DNA of 36,487 nt from an uncultured Bacilli bacterium (GTDB taxonomy: Bacteria; Bacillota_I; Bacilli_A; RF39; UBA660), in contig CALVKI010000038.1 of the NCBI GenBank assembly GCA_944332635.1, forward strand, positions 1-36,487, read 5' to 3'. Under the pieces are notes generated by a model that searched no databases, had not been told where the DNA came from, and was given only the letters and a program-made list of their open reading frames with translations. Shown piece after piece: positions 8,106 through 16,629 of this stretch. Within the stretch, counting starts at the first letter, position 1. Each line of letters starts with the position of its first letter. The position numbers were made by a program, and so were the translations under genes.

Positions 8106-9827
8106 AACAACAAATTTCCAGCGCTGCGTATGTTGACCAGAAGACGTTAGACTATAAACAGCATCATATGTTGGATTATAACTTGCTTGAACACTAGTAG
8201 TGTTATATGGTGAAATTGTATAATACCCATTTCCAAGAGGTGTAATTGTAACATTCTGACTATCAGCAGAGAGACTAGGATCATTTAAATAAGCTAAAGA
8301 ATCACTAGAATCGAAAAGAATAATATCTTTCTGATATTTAATATTTTGAATATGATAATATTCCCCGTTCTTATAAACACGCCAAAGTTGATCACCTTCA
8401 CCAGTAAATAATTGCAATGCAGCAACATAATTATCACCATCTGATCGTAACGTTAATACTTTATTATTACTATAGGAAGAAAAAATATAATAATTGCCCT
8501 CAGGTAATTCTTCTGTCGAATCGTATTGAAAAGTATTATAGCGAATTCCATCAGAAGTTTCATATTCGTTATGTTGACCGCCAGTCGAAGTATCAGTACT
8601 CACACTTCGTAACATAGTCCAAACCCTCCTATCGGCACTAACTGACAACTCATGTCCAATAACCCTAGACGAAGTATTTGTATAAGAATAACTATGCCAT
8701 ACTGCTATTTCATCTAAATTCATAGTATCGCTTAATTGATAAATAACACATTTTTTTCCGCTACCATCCATTCTAGCATAAACATCTGGAACATCTGCAT
8801 CACCATCATTTATAATGGAGTCATCGCTAAGAGTTCCACCAGTTGCTTCTACAAAACTAAGCTCTTGTCTAACCCCATTTTTAATAGCTTGAATCTCTAT
8901 CCATTTAGCAACATTAGTAATATTATTAGGATTAGTAACACAATCACGAATATACATAACATTGTTCAACTTAGCATTACTATTTCTTCTTGGTGGATTA
9001 TCAATATCATTATCGGATACTTTAGTAATTTTAAACTTTCCAACACCAGAATTTACCCCAGAAAGCATCATTCCATCATAAAAAACAGGAGTATATTCTT
9101 CTAACACAGGAGTACCGTCCTCATTGTATTTACCTCGATGTATATTAAACACTTCATAGGTTTGCCCAGTAGAAGCTTTTACTCCCGCATAACCAGCAAT
9201 ATAAGAGGATCCACCTCCTGTACTAGTAGAACTTCCATATCCTGCCCCACCTAAAGAACCAGCTGTACATGGTAACTGAATACCTGGACTATTACCATTA
9301 CCAGCAATGGCACCACCACTACCATAAGAACCTCCACCAGCAGCAACCATAATACGAGAACTTAAAGATTTTTCATCATCCCATTCTCCAGAAATCAAAC
9401 GAACATCCGTAGCTCCACCACCAGCACTACCACTATTAAATGTACCATGTACCCCTCCCTGAGCACCTACATAAAAATATAAGGAAGAATTAGCCTCCAA
9501 ATAAATAACCCCTGAAACATATGAGCCTTTTCCTGCAGAAACACTAGGTCCCCCAGAAGCTCCCCATAACTCTATCTTATACCAACCATTTTCAGAAACA
9601 ATATATTCTCTTCCCTGGGCATCTACTACTCCACCTATATAATCTCCACCTGTATTAACAACACTCAAACGATTTAATTCATCTTCAACTTTATCTACAA
9701 ATGTAACTGTATTTTGACGATTAGTACTTAAATTACTAAATAGAGCAAAAACAATCAGTAAAGACATTATCATCAGACCATACAATAATGTTGAAATAGC
9801 AAAACCCCGATTATTTAACTTTTTCAT
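8097..9827 (-). CDS. Prepilin-like glycine-rich adhesin with discoidin-like and ricin-like domains
   Basis: 576 residues, probably a surface adhesin that binds glycans. Residues 1-7 are basic, then GFAISTLLYGLMIMSLLIV begins a single hydrophobic helix (8-31). This resembles a type IV prepilin with cleavage after Gly8, although the usual Glu at position 5 of the mature chain is replaced by Thr. A short linker leads to a glycine-rich domain at about 60-265 (ELWGASGG, GGGATDVRL, AAGGGSYGSGG) resembling the ALK/LTK glycine-rich family. Residues 280-415 look like a discoidin/F5-8C sugar-binding fold (LDEIAVWHSYSYTNTSSR, then LSVSADRRVW). Residues 445-575 look like a ricin-type beta-trefoil with QLW (480-482) and QRW (568-570). 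Its ATG has AGGTG upstream, 27 bases after rsmD. No prepilin peptidase or assembly gene is present here. Confidence 0.75.
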   Translation of the reverse strand: MKKLNNRGFAISTLLYGLMIMSLLIVFALFSNLSTNRQNTVTFVDKVEDELNRLSVVNTGGDYIGGVVDAQGREYIVSENGWYKIELWGASGGPSVSAGKGSYVSGVIYLEANSSLYFYVGAQGGVHGTFNSGSAGGGATDVRLISGEWDDEKSLSSRIMVAAGGGSYGSGGAIAGNGNSPGIQLPCTAGSLGGAGYGSSTSTGGGSSYIAGYAGVKASTGQTYEVFNIHRGKYNEDGTPVLEEYTPVFYDGMMLSGVNSGVGKFKITKVSDNDIDNPPRRNSNAKLNNVMYIRDCVTNPNNITNVAKWIEIQAIKNGVRQELSFVEATGGTLSDDSIINDGDADVPDVYARMDGSGKKCVIYQLSDTMNLDEIAVWHSYSYTNTSSRVIGHELSVSADRRVWTMLRSVSTDTSTGGQHNEYETSDGIRYNTFQYDSTEELPEGNYYIFSSYSNNKVLTLRSDGDNYVAALQLFTGEGDQLWRVYKNGEYYHIQNIKYQKDIILFDSSDSLAYLNDPSLSADSQNVTITPLGNGYYTISPYNTTSVQASYNPTYDAVYSLTSSGQHTQRWKFVVAS

Positions 9828-9854
9828 ATAATCACCTATCTTACAATTATTTTA

Positions 9855-10400
9855 TCACACATAATGCAAGATAGCCACCCATTTATCACCATATTTTTTA
9901 CTCTTTACAATTTCTAAACAAGAAGGATAAATTATTTTCTCTAATTTATCACTTTCAACAACAATAATTCCTTTTTTATTTAAAACCCCTAATTCTACAA
10001 TTCTATCTACACTAAGCTCTACCAATTTTGTTTGATATGGAGGATCTATAAAAATAATATCAAACAAAATATTATTATCTGAAAATTTTTTTAAAGCTTT
10101 AAGATAATCCATGCAAAAAACCAAAGCATCTTCAGCATCTAAATTCTTTAAATTATTCAAAATAATATTACAAGCCTTTCTATTTTTATCAACTAAATAA
10201 ATCCCTTTCGCCCCTTGACTCAACGCCTCTATACCTAGATTACCACTACCAGCAAACAAATCAAGAACTAAGGCATCATTAAGAGAAGGCTGAATCATTG
10301 CAAATAAACTTTCTTTAACCCTATCCATAGTAGGTCTAGTACCAGAAATATTAAATCCTAACAAATTTCGCCCCTTATATTTTCCACTAATTATTTTCAT
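9855..10400 (-). CDS. rsmD: 16S rRNA (guanine-N2)-methyltransferase RsmD
   Basis: 181 residues from the ATG at 10400, which begins MKIISGKYKGRNL and has AGGAAAG upstream. The frame stays open to 10424, but those codons overlap the ribosome site. LVLDLFAGSGNLGIEALSQG is the SAM-binding Rossmann motif and FIDPPYQ is the catalytic NPPY-type motif for exocyclic amino methylation. By family it methylates G966 (E. coli numbering) of 16S rRNA in the small subunit head. It corresponds to Bacillus ylbH and follows ylbF by 4 bases, keeping the Bacillus gene order. coaD, the usual next gene, is replaced here by the adhesin gene. Confidence 0.93.
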   Translation of the reverse strand: MKIISGKYKGRNLLGFNISGTRPTMDRVKESLFAMIQPSLNDALVLDLFAGSGNLGIEALSQGAKGIYLVDKNRKACNIILNNLKNLDAEDALVFCMDYLKALKKFSDNNILFDIIFIDPPYQTKLVELSVDRIVELGVLNKKGIIVVESDKLEKIIYPSCLEIVKSKKYGDKWVAILHYV

Positions 10401-10404
10401 ACTA

Positions 10405-10692
10405 TCACTCTTTCCTACAATCAACTTTATGGTTTAACTCTTTAAATTTTTGATTGATACCAAAAATAAAAATATTAACATCTAACTCCTTTTTCTTATA
10501 TGCCAAAAAAGAAGGCGAATTTTCGATCTCCTTTTTTAATTTTTCTGAAGGGTAAGTTTTATACTGCTCAATTTTTGAAACAATTTCATTATTACTAAAT
10601 ATTTTCTTTTTTTCTTTCACATATTGAATAATAACTTCTTCTTTAGAAATTTCCTCTTTTAATTGTTCTAACTTTTCTATTAACTCTCTCAT
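10405..10692 (-). CDS. ylbF: YlbF-family protein
   Basis: 95 residues, almost all helix, with repeated heptads (KLEQLKEEISKEEVIIQYVK) and the LAYKKKELDVNIFIF segment typical of the YlbF/YmcA family. In Bacillus subtilis YlbF (RicF) joins YmcA and YaaT in an Fe-S complex that works with RNase Y on mRNA maturation and affects competence and sporulation. A cytoplasmic role with RNase Y is inferred by family only. The identification leans on position, directly upstream of rsmD and downstream of ylbD-ylbE. The stop is TGA followed at once by TAG. No clear ribosome site precedes the ATG, so coupling to ylbE is likely. Confidence 0.75.
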   Translation of the reverse strand: MRELIEKLEQLKEEISKEEVIIQYVKEKKKIFSNNEIVSKIEQYKTYPSEKLKKEIENSPSFLAYKKKELDVNIFIFGINQKFKELNHKVDCRKE

Positions 10693-10713
10693 AATTTTAT
10701 TTTACCATAATTT

Positions 10714-10935
10714 TTACTTTAATACATCAATAAAAGAAGAAAGCATCTCAATATTTCCAACAATTCTTTGAATTGTATCAGGAAAAGTAAGTTTAAAATA
10801 TTTTTTTGCAGCTTTTTCTAAATCAACAACAGCCTGAGGATTTCTATTCAGAACTTTATACCAAGAAGAGTCAACTTTTAAATAAGAATGGAGTATAGGA
10901 TTATCTTTGATTAAATGAATTGTTTTAATCTCCAT
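10714..10935 (-). CDS. ylbE: YlbE-like protein
   Basis: 73 residues. The core NPILHSYLKVDSSWYKVLNR is typical of the small YlbE-like family, which has a conserved WY.xLxRNP motif and no known function. The start ATG lies 2 bases after the ylbD stop and lacks a ribosome site, so it is probably translated by coupling. Size, motif and gene order between ylbD and ylbF agree. It has no signal peptide or membrane segment. Confidence 0.72.
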   Translation of the reverse strand: MEIKTIHLIKDNPILHSYLKVDSSWYKVLNRNPQAVVDLEKAAKKYFKLTFPDTIQRIVGNIEMLSSFIDVLK

Positions 10936-10937
10936 AT

Positions 10938-11309
10938 TTAATCATCAAAATGCTGATATAATGGACGAGGTTCATAAGTAGTTGCTGAACTACTTTGTCC
11001 AATTCCTATATCTTTTAGCACTCCCAAAGCTTTTTGAATATTAGTAATACCCTTCTGAACAGAATCTAAATCTATATTTCTTATATTACTAACCAAATCT
11101 TTAAGACTAGTAGAAAGTTCAGAAACCTCTGTTTCTTTATTAACAGCATTGACACTACTCGAAGAAAAATAATCATTCCAAATACTGCTATTTTCACCAT
11201 AAATCTCGTATAGCTCATACAATCTTTGCCAACTAGTCTTCCCATTCATAACATAATTTGCAAGTTCTGTATGCCCCCTCGCAAAAGACTTAAAACTTTC
11301 TTTCGACAT
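10938..11309 (-). CDS. ylbD: YlbD-family protein (putative spore coat family)
   Basis: About 123 residues from the ATG at 11309 (TTG and GTG codons lie 4 and 3 codons upstream, but GGTGG before the ATG favours it). SFKSFARGHTELANYVMNG and SWQRLYELYEIYGENSSIW match the YlbD pattern of a short motif near FxRxHP followed by TWQxLYEEWxxxGE. The C-terminus ends RPLYQHFDD, like the RPLFQH end of Bacillus YlbD. The middle is Ser-rich and then helical. The family is named as a putative coat protein, but its wide spread makes a non-spore role likely. It is the first gene of the ylbD-ylbE-ylbF-rsmD unit. Confidence 0.75.
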   Translation of the reverse strand: MSKESFKSFARGHTELANYVMNGKTSWQRLYELYEIYGENSSIWNDYFSSSSVNAVNKETEVSELSTSLKDLVSNIRNIDLDSVQKGITNIQKALGVLKDIGIGQSSSATTYEPRPLYQHFDD

Positions 11310-11488
11310 ATTTACCACCAATACAATATATGCAAAATAAATAATAATATAATCTCTTCTTCAAAAACAAAGCACTTTCTAAGTACAAAACATATTATAA
11401 CATTATAATAAATATTAAAAAACTAAACGAAAAAAAAGAAATCAAAAACTAAGTAAGACTATTATATGTATAATTCATAAGTTAATTC

Positions 11489-14053
11489 TTATTTTAAAAA
11501 ATCATCAATAGTCATTAACCGATCATCAATTTCTTTTAAAGAAACCCTATCTTTCTTAAAACCACATTTTTCTTCTTTAATCTCTTTCTTTTCCACACTA
11601 GACATCTCGATTTCTTCTTGTGATAACTCTCTTCTTTTAAGCGTTGCAATTAAGAAACTATCAACAACATCATGTTTAGAAATTTGTCCACCTATAGAAT
11701 AACGATCAAGTATATTTAATTCGGTTAATTTTAATGTATTTATTTCACCGTTCTTAATACCAATATAATTTTTAGAATCTGTAATGAACGTCTTAACAAC
11801 ATGATATGGATTACTCTTAACCTCACGAAGTACTAAAAGTCCACGTCTAGCACGAGTAGAAAGTTCAAATTCAGATAAATGAACTCTTTTACCAGTACCT
11901 TTATCAGTAATAATAGAAATATATTCGGCATCCGTTGGACAATATTGATTAATTGATACTAAATGATCATCTTTTAATTTCATCGCCTTTACACCAGCTG
12001 CCTTTACTCCAACAATCGGTACTTCCTCAATTTTAAAACTAAGACCATACCCACTATCAGTAGTAATAAATAACATATCCTTTTCTTCAATAAATGCATC
12101 AATTACTAAGTCATCATCTTTTAACTTCATACAACTAATTGGTTTAGAATAACGGGAAAGTTTAAAATCAGATAATTTACTACGTTTAATCATACCATTT
12201 TTAGTTGTAATAACAACATTCTTATCAACTTCAAAAGACACAACCGGAATAGCACTAATAACAGACTCTTCTGGAGAAGTTTCTATAACATTACTTACAT
12301 GTTTAGGCATATCTTTCCATTTTAAATCAGGAAGAATATATACCGGAATATGCAAATAATTACCATGAGTAGTAAACACTAATAAAGTATCTAAAGTACT
12401 CATCTCATAAATACCTAAAATATAATCATTATCTTTAATAGTAATATCTTCTGGATTACTTGCCGTATAACTTCTAAATGAAGTACGTTTAACATATCCA
12501 TCACGAGTAACCATAACAACACAATCCTCTTTAGGAATCATGGCTGCCGTATCAATTTTAATTTCCGTAATTTCATCCTTAATATCCGTAAGACGTTCTA
12601 CCGGATAATCCTTCTTAACATCACGTAAATCCTTTTTCATAACAGACTTCATAATGTCATCACTACCTAATATAGCACTAAGACCATTGATAATTTTTTC
12701 TAGATTAGCCATTTCTTCTTGTAATGCAACAACATCAGTATTAGTTAAACGATAAAGTTGTAATGTGACAATAGCCTCCGCTTGTTCAAATGTAAACTGA
12801 AATTCTTTAACTAAATTTTCTTTGGCATCACTTTTATTTTTAGATTCACGAATGACACGAATAACTTCATCCAGAATGGAAAGACATTTAACCAAACCTT
12901 CAACAATATGATATCTAGCCTTCGCATGAGCCAAATCAAATTCCGTACGACGTCGAACCACTTCTTTTTGATGAGCAATAAATGCATCTAATGATTGAAC
13001 AAGGCCTAATAATTTAGGACGTTTATTAACAATTGCAACCATATTGAAATTATAATTAATTTGCATATCTGTATTTTTAAGTAAATAGTTAATAATTAAA
13101 TCAACATTAGCATTTTTCTTTAAATCAATAACTATTCTAACATCAGCTGCTGACTCATCACGAACCTCATTAATTCCATCAATTCTTTTGTCAATACGAA
13201 TATCATCAATTTTTTTAACCATTAATGCCTTATTAACTTCAAATGGAATTTCAGTAATAACAATAGATTTCCCACTTTTATTTTCTTCAATTATATACCT
13301 ACTTTTAACAACAATCTTACCACGACCTGTTTGATAAGCTGAACGAATTCCATCAATGCCTTCAACAATACCACCAGTAGGAAAATCAGGACCTTTAACA
13401 TATTTCATCAAAGTATCCAAAGTACAATCCGGATTATCAATGCGATAAATTGCTGCATCAATTACTTCACCAAGATTATGTGGTGGAATATTTGTAGCAT
13501 ATCCTGCAGAAATACCCATAGCACCATAAACAAGCAACGCAGGAAAACGGGCTGGCAATACAGTAGGTTCAACTGTAGTATCATCAAAATTTGGTGCAAA
13601 TTCTACAGTGTTCTTATCGATATCGCGAAGCATTTCGTTGCTTATTTTAGATAATCTTGCTTCTGTATAACGATAGGCAGCAGGACTATCACCATCAATA
13701 GAACCGTTATTTCCATGCATATCAATATAAGGAAGTCTTGTCTTCCACGACTGACTCATACGAACCATAGCATCATAAATAGAAGTATCTCCATGTGGAT
13801 GATAATTGCCAATAACATCTCCAACTGTCTTAGCACTCTTACGATACCCCTTATCATATGTATTTTTTTCTTTATGCATAGAATATAAAATACGGCGTTG
13901 CACTGGTTTTAATCCATCTCTAGCATCAGGAATTGCCCGATCTTGAATAATATATTTAGAATAACTTCCAAATCTCTCTCCCATGATATCCTCTAAAGTA
14001 TAATCAAATATTTTTTCTATCACTTCTTGTGTATCATTTTTCTTTTTTGGCAT
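11489..14053 (-). CDS. parC: DNA topoisomerase IV subunit A
   Basis: 854 residues. The breakage-reunion domain fills about 1-490, with the catalytic tyrosine Tyr129 in AAYRYTEARLS. The quinolone region GNYHPHGDTSIYDAMVRMSQ has Thr90 where Gram-positive ParC usually has Ser (Ser79/80) and Asp94 at the Asp83/Glu84 position. The C-terminal half has the beta-propeller strands with repeats such as MVTRDGYVKRTS, VITTKNGMIKRS and LFITTDSGYGLSF. With ParE it decatenates daughter chromosomes. It follows parE by 14 bases, and pairing with the ParE-type partner supports ParC over GyrA. Confidence 0.93.
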   Translation of the reverse strand: MPKKKNDTQEVIEKIFDYTLEDIMGERFGSYSKYIIQDRAIPDARDGLKPVQRRILYSMHKEKNTYDKGYRKSAKTVGDVIGNYHPHGDTSIYDAMVRMSQSWKTRLPYIDMHGNNGSIDGDSPAAYRYTEARLSKISNEMLRDIDKNTVEFAPNFDDTTVEPTVLPARFPALLVYGAMGISAGYATNIPPHNLGEVIDAAIYRIDNPDCTLDTLMKYVKGPDFPTGGIVEGIDGIRSAYQTGRGKIVVKSRYIIEENKSGKSIVITEIPFEVNKALMVKKIDDIRIDKRIDGINEVRDESAADVRIVIDLKKNANVDLIINYLLKNTDMQINYNFNMVAIVNKRPKLLGLVQSLDAFIAHQKEVVRRRTEFDLAHAKARYHIVEGLVKCLSILDEVIRVIRESKNKSDAKENLVKEFQFTFEQAEAIVTLQLYRLTNTDVVALQEEMANLEKIINGLSAILGSDDIMKSVMKKDLRDVKKDYPVERLTDIKDEITEIKIDTAAMIPKEDCVVMVTRDGYVKRTSFRSYTASNPEDITIKDNDYILGIYEMSTLDTLLVFTTHGNYLHIPVYILPDLKWKDMPKHVSNVIETSPEESVISAIPVVSFEVDKNVVITTKNGMIKRSKLSDFKLSRYSKPISCMKLKDDDLVIDAFIEEKDMLFITTDSGYGLSFKIEEVPIVGVKAAGVKAMKLKDDHLVSINQYCPTDAEYISIITDKGTGKRVHLSEFELSTRARRGLLVLREVKSNPYHVVKTFITDSKNYIGIKNGEINTLKLTELNILDRYSIGGQISKHDVVDSFLIATLKRRELSQEEIEMSSVEKKEIKEEKCGFKKDRVSLKEIDDRLMTIDDFLK

Positions 14054-14067
14054 AACTTCACCCTCTT

Positions 14068-15969
14068 CTATATCTGATAATCATCTTCTAAAGTAAATTC
14101 AACATTCTCATCTATCCATTCTTTTCTAGGGGCAACCTCATCTCCCATAAGAACAGAAACACGTTTTTCAGCAAGTTGTGCATCTTCAATATTAACACGA
14201 ATTAAAGTACGACTTCCTGGATGCATAGTAGTCTCTCCTAACTGATCAGCATTCATTTCACCAAGTCCTTTATATCTTTGAATTTCACATTTTTTACCTT
14301 TAGACTTTTCTTTCATTTCTTCAATTGTATAAGCATATTCAATAGTCTTACCAGATTGAATTTTAAATAGTGGAGGAAGAGCAACAAAAAGTCGTCCATC
14401 TTCAATTAAAGGTTTCATATAGCGATAAAAGAAAGTAAGTAACAAACACTGAATATGTCCACCATCTTCATCAGCATCGCTCATAATAATAACTTTACTA
14501 TATTCACAATCATTAATATCAAAATTAGAACCATAACCAGCACCAATTGTATAAATCATAGTATTAATTTCTTCATTCTTTAAAATATCTTCTTCTTTTG
14601 TTTTTTCTGTATTTAAAACTTTACCACGCAAAGGCAAAATGTCTTGATAACGTCTATCTCTTGCTTGTTTAGCAGAACCACCTGCAGAATCTCCCTCGAC
14701 TAAAAACAATTCTTTTTTACTTTTATCCTTACTTTGAGCAGGAGCAAGTTTACCAGATAAACTTCTCTCCTCTTTTTTCTTACTAGTACCTTTGCGAGCC
14801 TCTTCACGAGCTTTTCGTGCAGCTTCTCTAGCAATTTTACTACGTAAACTCTTATTAATAATCTCAGTTGCAATAGATTTATTCTCTTCTAAGAAAACTC
14901 TCATTTGTTCTGTTACAATATTTTCAACCACAACACGTGCCCCAGGAGTTCCAAGTTTTCCTTTCGTTTGCCCTTCAAATTGCAAAATACCTTCTGGTAT
15001 CTTCATACTAATAACCGCAGTAAGCCCTTCCCGAACATCACTACCCTCAAGAGCTTTATCTTTAGCTTTCAAAAATCCATTACTTTTTGCATAGTCATTA
15101 AAAACACGAGTTAAAGCAGTTTTAAATCCAACTTCATGAGTACCACCATCAATTGTCTTAACATTATTAACAAAGCTAACAATAGTTTCATTATAAGAAT
15201 CCGTATATTGCATGGCAATATCAACTTCCATCTTATCTTTAGAACCAAAAATAGCTAAAACTTTATGAAGTGTATTTTTTCCCTTATTCATATCTTCAAC
15301 AAATTCTTCTATACCTCGATCATAGTGAAATTTACTACTTCTTTCATCTTCTTCATCAATAACTTCAATAGTAATTCCTTTTAAAAGAAAAGCAGACTCT
15401 TGCATTCTCTCACAAATTGTTGTGTAAGAAAAATTAGTAGATGAAAAAATAGTATCATCGGGCATAAAACGAACTGTCGTACCAGTCTTATTTGTAGTTC
15501 CTATCTTTTTTAATGGTATCGCAACATGGCCACCATTTTCAAAACGGATATAATACTCACCCTTATCATGTTTAATTGTTACTTCCATCCAACGAGACAA
15601 AGCATTGACAACGCTAGAGCCAACTCCATGAAGACCACCAGATACTTTATATCCATCGCTTTCAAATTTTCCACCAGCATGTAAAACCGTAAAAATAACT
15701 TCTGGAGTAGATTTACCAGAAGCATGCATACCAGTAGGAATACCACGACCATGATCTTCAATACTAACAGATTTATCACTATGTAAAATTATTTTAATAT
15801 AGTCGCCAAACCCATTAATTGCTTCATCAATAGCATTATCTACAATTTCCCATACCAAATGGTGAAGTCCTCTTTTATCAGTAGAACCTATATACATACC
15901 TGGTCTTTTTCTAACTGCTTCTAGTCCTTCCAAGATCTTAATCGATGACTCATCATATTTTAATGCCAT
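14068..15969 (-). CDS. parE: DNA topoisomerase IV subunit B
   Basis: 633 residues. The GHKL ATPase domain has EIVDNAIDEA (Glu41 and Asn45) and the glycine-rich lid GGLHGVGSSVVNAL. The transducer domain follows to about 400, then the Toprim domain with LVEGDSAGGSAKQARDRRYQ (Glu425) and MSDADEDGG (Asp498, 500, 502). GLHHLVWEIVDN and the absence of a gyrase-type insert fit ParE rather than GyrB. It supplies ATP-driven strand passage to ParC. Codons around Toprim are normal except Glu501, where Val or Ile is usual. The ATG has AGGAG, and the gene leads the two-gene operon. Confidence 0.93.
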   Translation of the reverse strand: MALKYDESSIKILEGLEAVRKRPGMYIGSTDKRGLHHLVWEIVDNAIDEAINGFGDYIKIILHSDKSVSIEDHGRGIPTGMHASGKSTPEVIFTVLHAGGKFESDGYKVSGGLHGVGSSVVNALSRWMEVTIKHDKGEYYIRFENGGHVAIPLKKIGTTNKTGTTVRFMPDDTIFSSTNFSYTTICERMQESAFLLKGITIEVIDEEDERSSKFHYDRGIEEFVEDMNKGKNTLHKVLAIFGSKDKMEVDIAMQYTDSYNETIVSFVNNVKTIDGGTHEVGFKTALTRVFNDYAKSNGFLKAKDKALEGSDVREGLTAVISMKIPEGILQFEGQTKGKLGTPGARVVVENIVTEQMRVFLEENKSIATEIINKSLRSKIAREAARKAREEARKGTSKKKEERSLSGKLAPAQSKDKSKKELFLVEGDSAGGSAKQARDRRYQDILPLRGKVLNTEKTKEEDILKNEEINTMIYTIGAGYGSNFDINDCEYSKVIIMSDADEDGGHIQCLLLTFFYRYMKPLIEDGRLFVALPPLFKIQSGKTIEYAYTIEEMKEKSKGKKCEIQRYKGLGEMNADQLGETTMHPGSRTLIRVNIEDAQLAEKRVSVLMGDEVAPRKEWIDENVEFTLEDDYQI

Positions 15970-16001
15970 TTATTATCACTCCTAATATCTAACTACACTT
16001 C

Positions 16002-16029
16002 ATTATAACAAAAAAGCAAAATTTTTCAA
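16002..16029 (-). promoter_or_regulatory. Promoter of parE-parC
   Basis: On the minus strand TTGAAA (16024-16029), 16 bases, TATAAT (16002-16007). The -10 box lies 32 bases before the parE ATG. Confidence 0.7.
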
Positions 16030-16333
16030 AGACAACTTTACTATATTTGACATAAAGTAAATTATTTTTCATTAAATTAAACCAACTTCATTCTTCTTTA
16101 TCTGCCATAAAACATCTATAATTATTAAATTATTAAATAGTACTTTACAAAAATTACAATCACCATTCCACACTTAATATTTTAAATCTTATTATTCATA
16201 AAAGAGATTATTCTAAAATTCAAGATATTACTTTTTACAATATAAATTACCATCTAAAATACAACTTCTTCCTCTTAAACCTAAATATAATCAATAAAAA
16301 AACTATATTTATTATTACACATGTAATAACCTA
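16030..16333. other. Spacer without a recognised gene
   Basis: Between the parE promoter and the terminator at 16334 I see no gene, RNA or repeat. All frames are broken often and the composition is strongly A+T. Confidence 0.6.
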
Positions 16334-16375
16334 AAAACAAAAAAAGACTGTCTCCTAACTATAGATTACAATCTT
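16334..16375 (-). terminator. Terminator of the recD2 unit
   Basis: On the minus strand AAGATTGT and ACAGTCTT pair (8 bp, one G-U) around a 16-base loop and lead into seven T. It lies about 50 bases after the small membrane-protein gene. Confidence 0.7.
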
Positions 16376-16424
16376 CAATTATAAACGCCTTATAAACTAA
16401 TCCACTTTTAGTCCAATCCATTTA

Positions 16425-16592
16425 CTAATCAATATCTTCTAGTTTATCATATGTAGCTTTAGCCGCATTTTTTGCCATTTCTTTCATATTAGACATAGCA
16501 TTGGGATTTTTTTTCATATACATATATCCAGCTACTCCCATTCCACCCAAAATTGCAGCCCACATCATTTTATTCATTGTTTTCTTTTCCAT
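16425..16592 (-). CDS. Small single-pass membrane protein
   Basis: A 55-residue open frame with a good GAGGTG site 8 bases before its ATG. The N-terminus MEKKTMNKMMWAAILGG is basic then hydrophobic, with one membrane helix at about 8-26 (glycine-rich, GGMGVAGYMYM). A cytoplasmic or exposed amphipathic tail with KEMAKNAAKATYDKLED follows. The shape resembles the YtxH-like or DUF3918-like small envelope proteins. It starts about 37 bases after recD2 and shares its terminator, so it is the second gene of that transcript. Its function is unknown. Confidence 0.8.
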   Translation of the reverse strand: MEKKTMNKMMWAAILGGMGVAGYMYMKKNPNAMSNMKEMAKNAAKATYDKLEDID

Positions 16593-16629
16593 GTTTTTAT
16601 CACCTCATTTTTATTATGAGAAAAAAATT

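Noticed and set aside
10405-10410. TGA read as Trp (Mycoplasma code), since TGA stops of ylbF and rsmD are each followed at once by TAG or TAA
   Set aside because: Long intact genes contain no internal TGA and use TGG for Trp throughout, so the standard bacterial code fits.
14792-15114. Two + strand frames opposite parE
   Set aside because: They are antisense to the conserved parE Toprim region and have no ribosome site.
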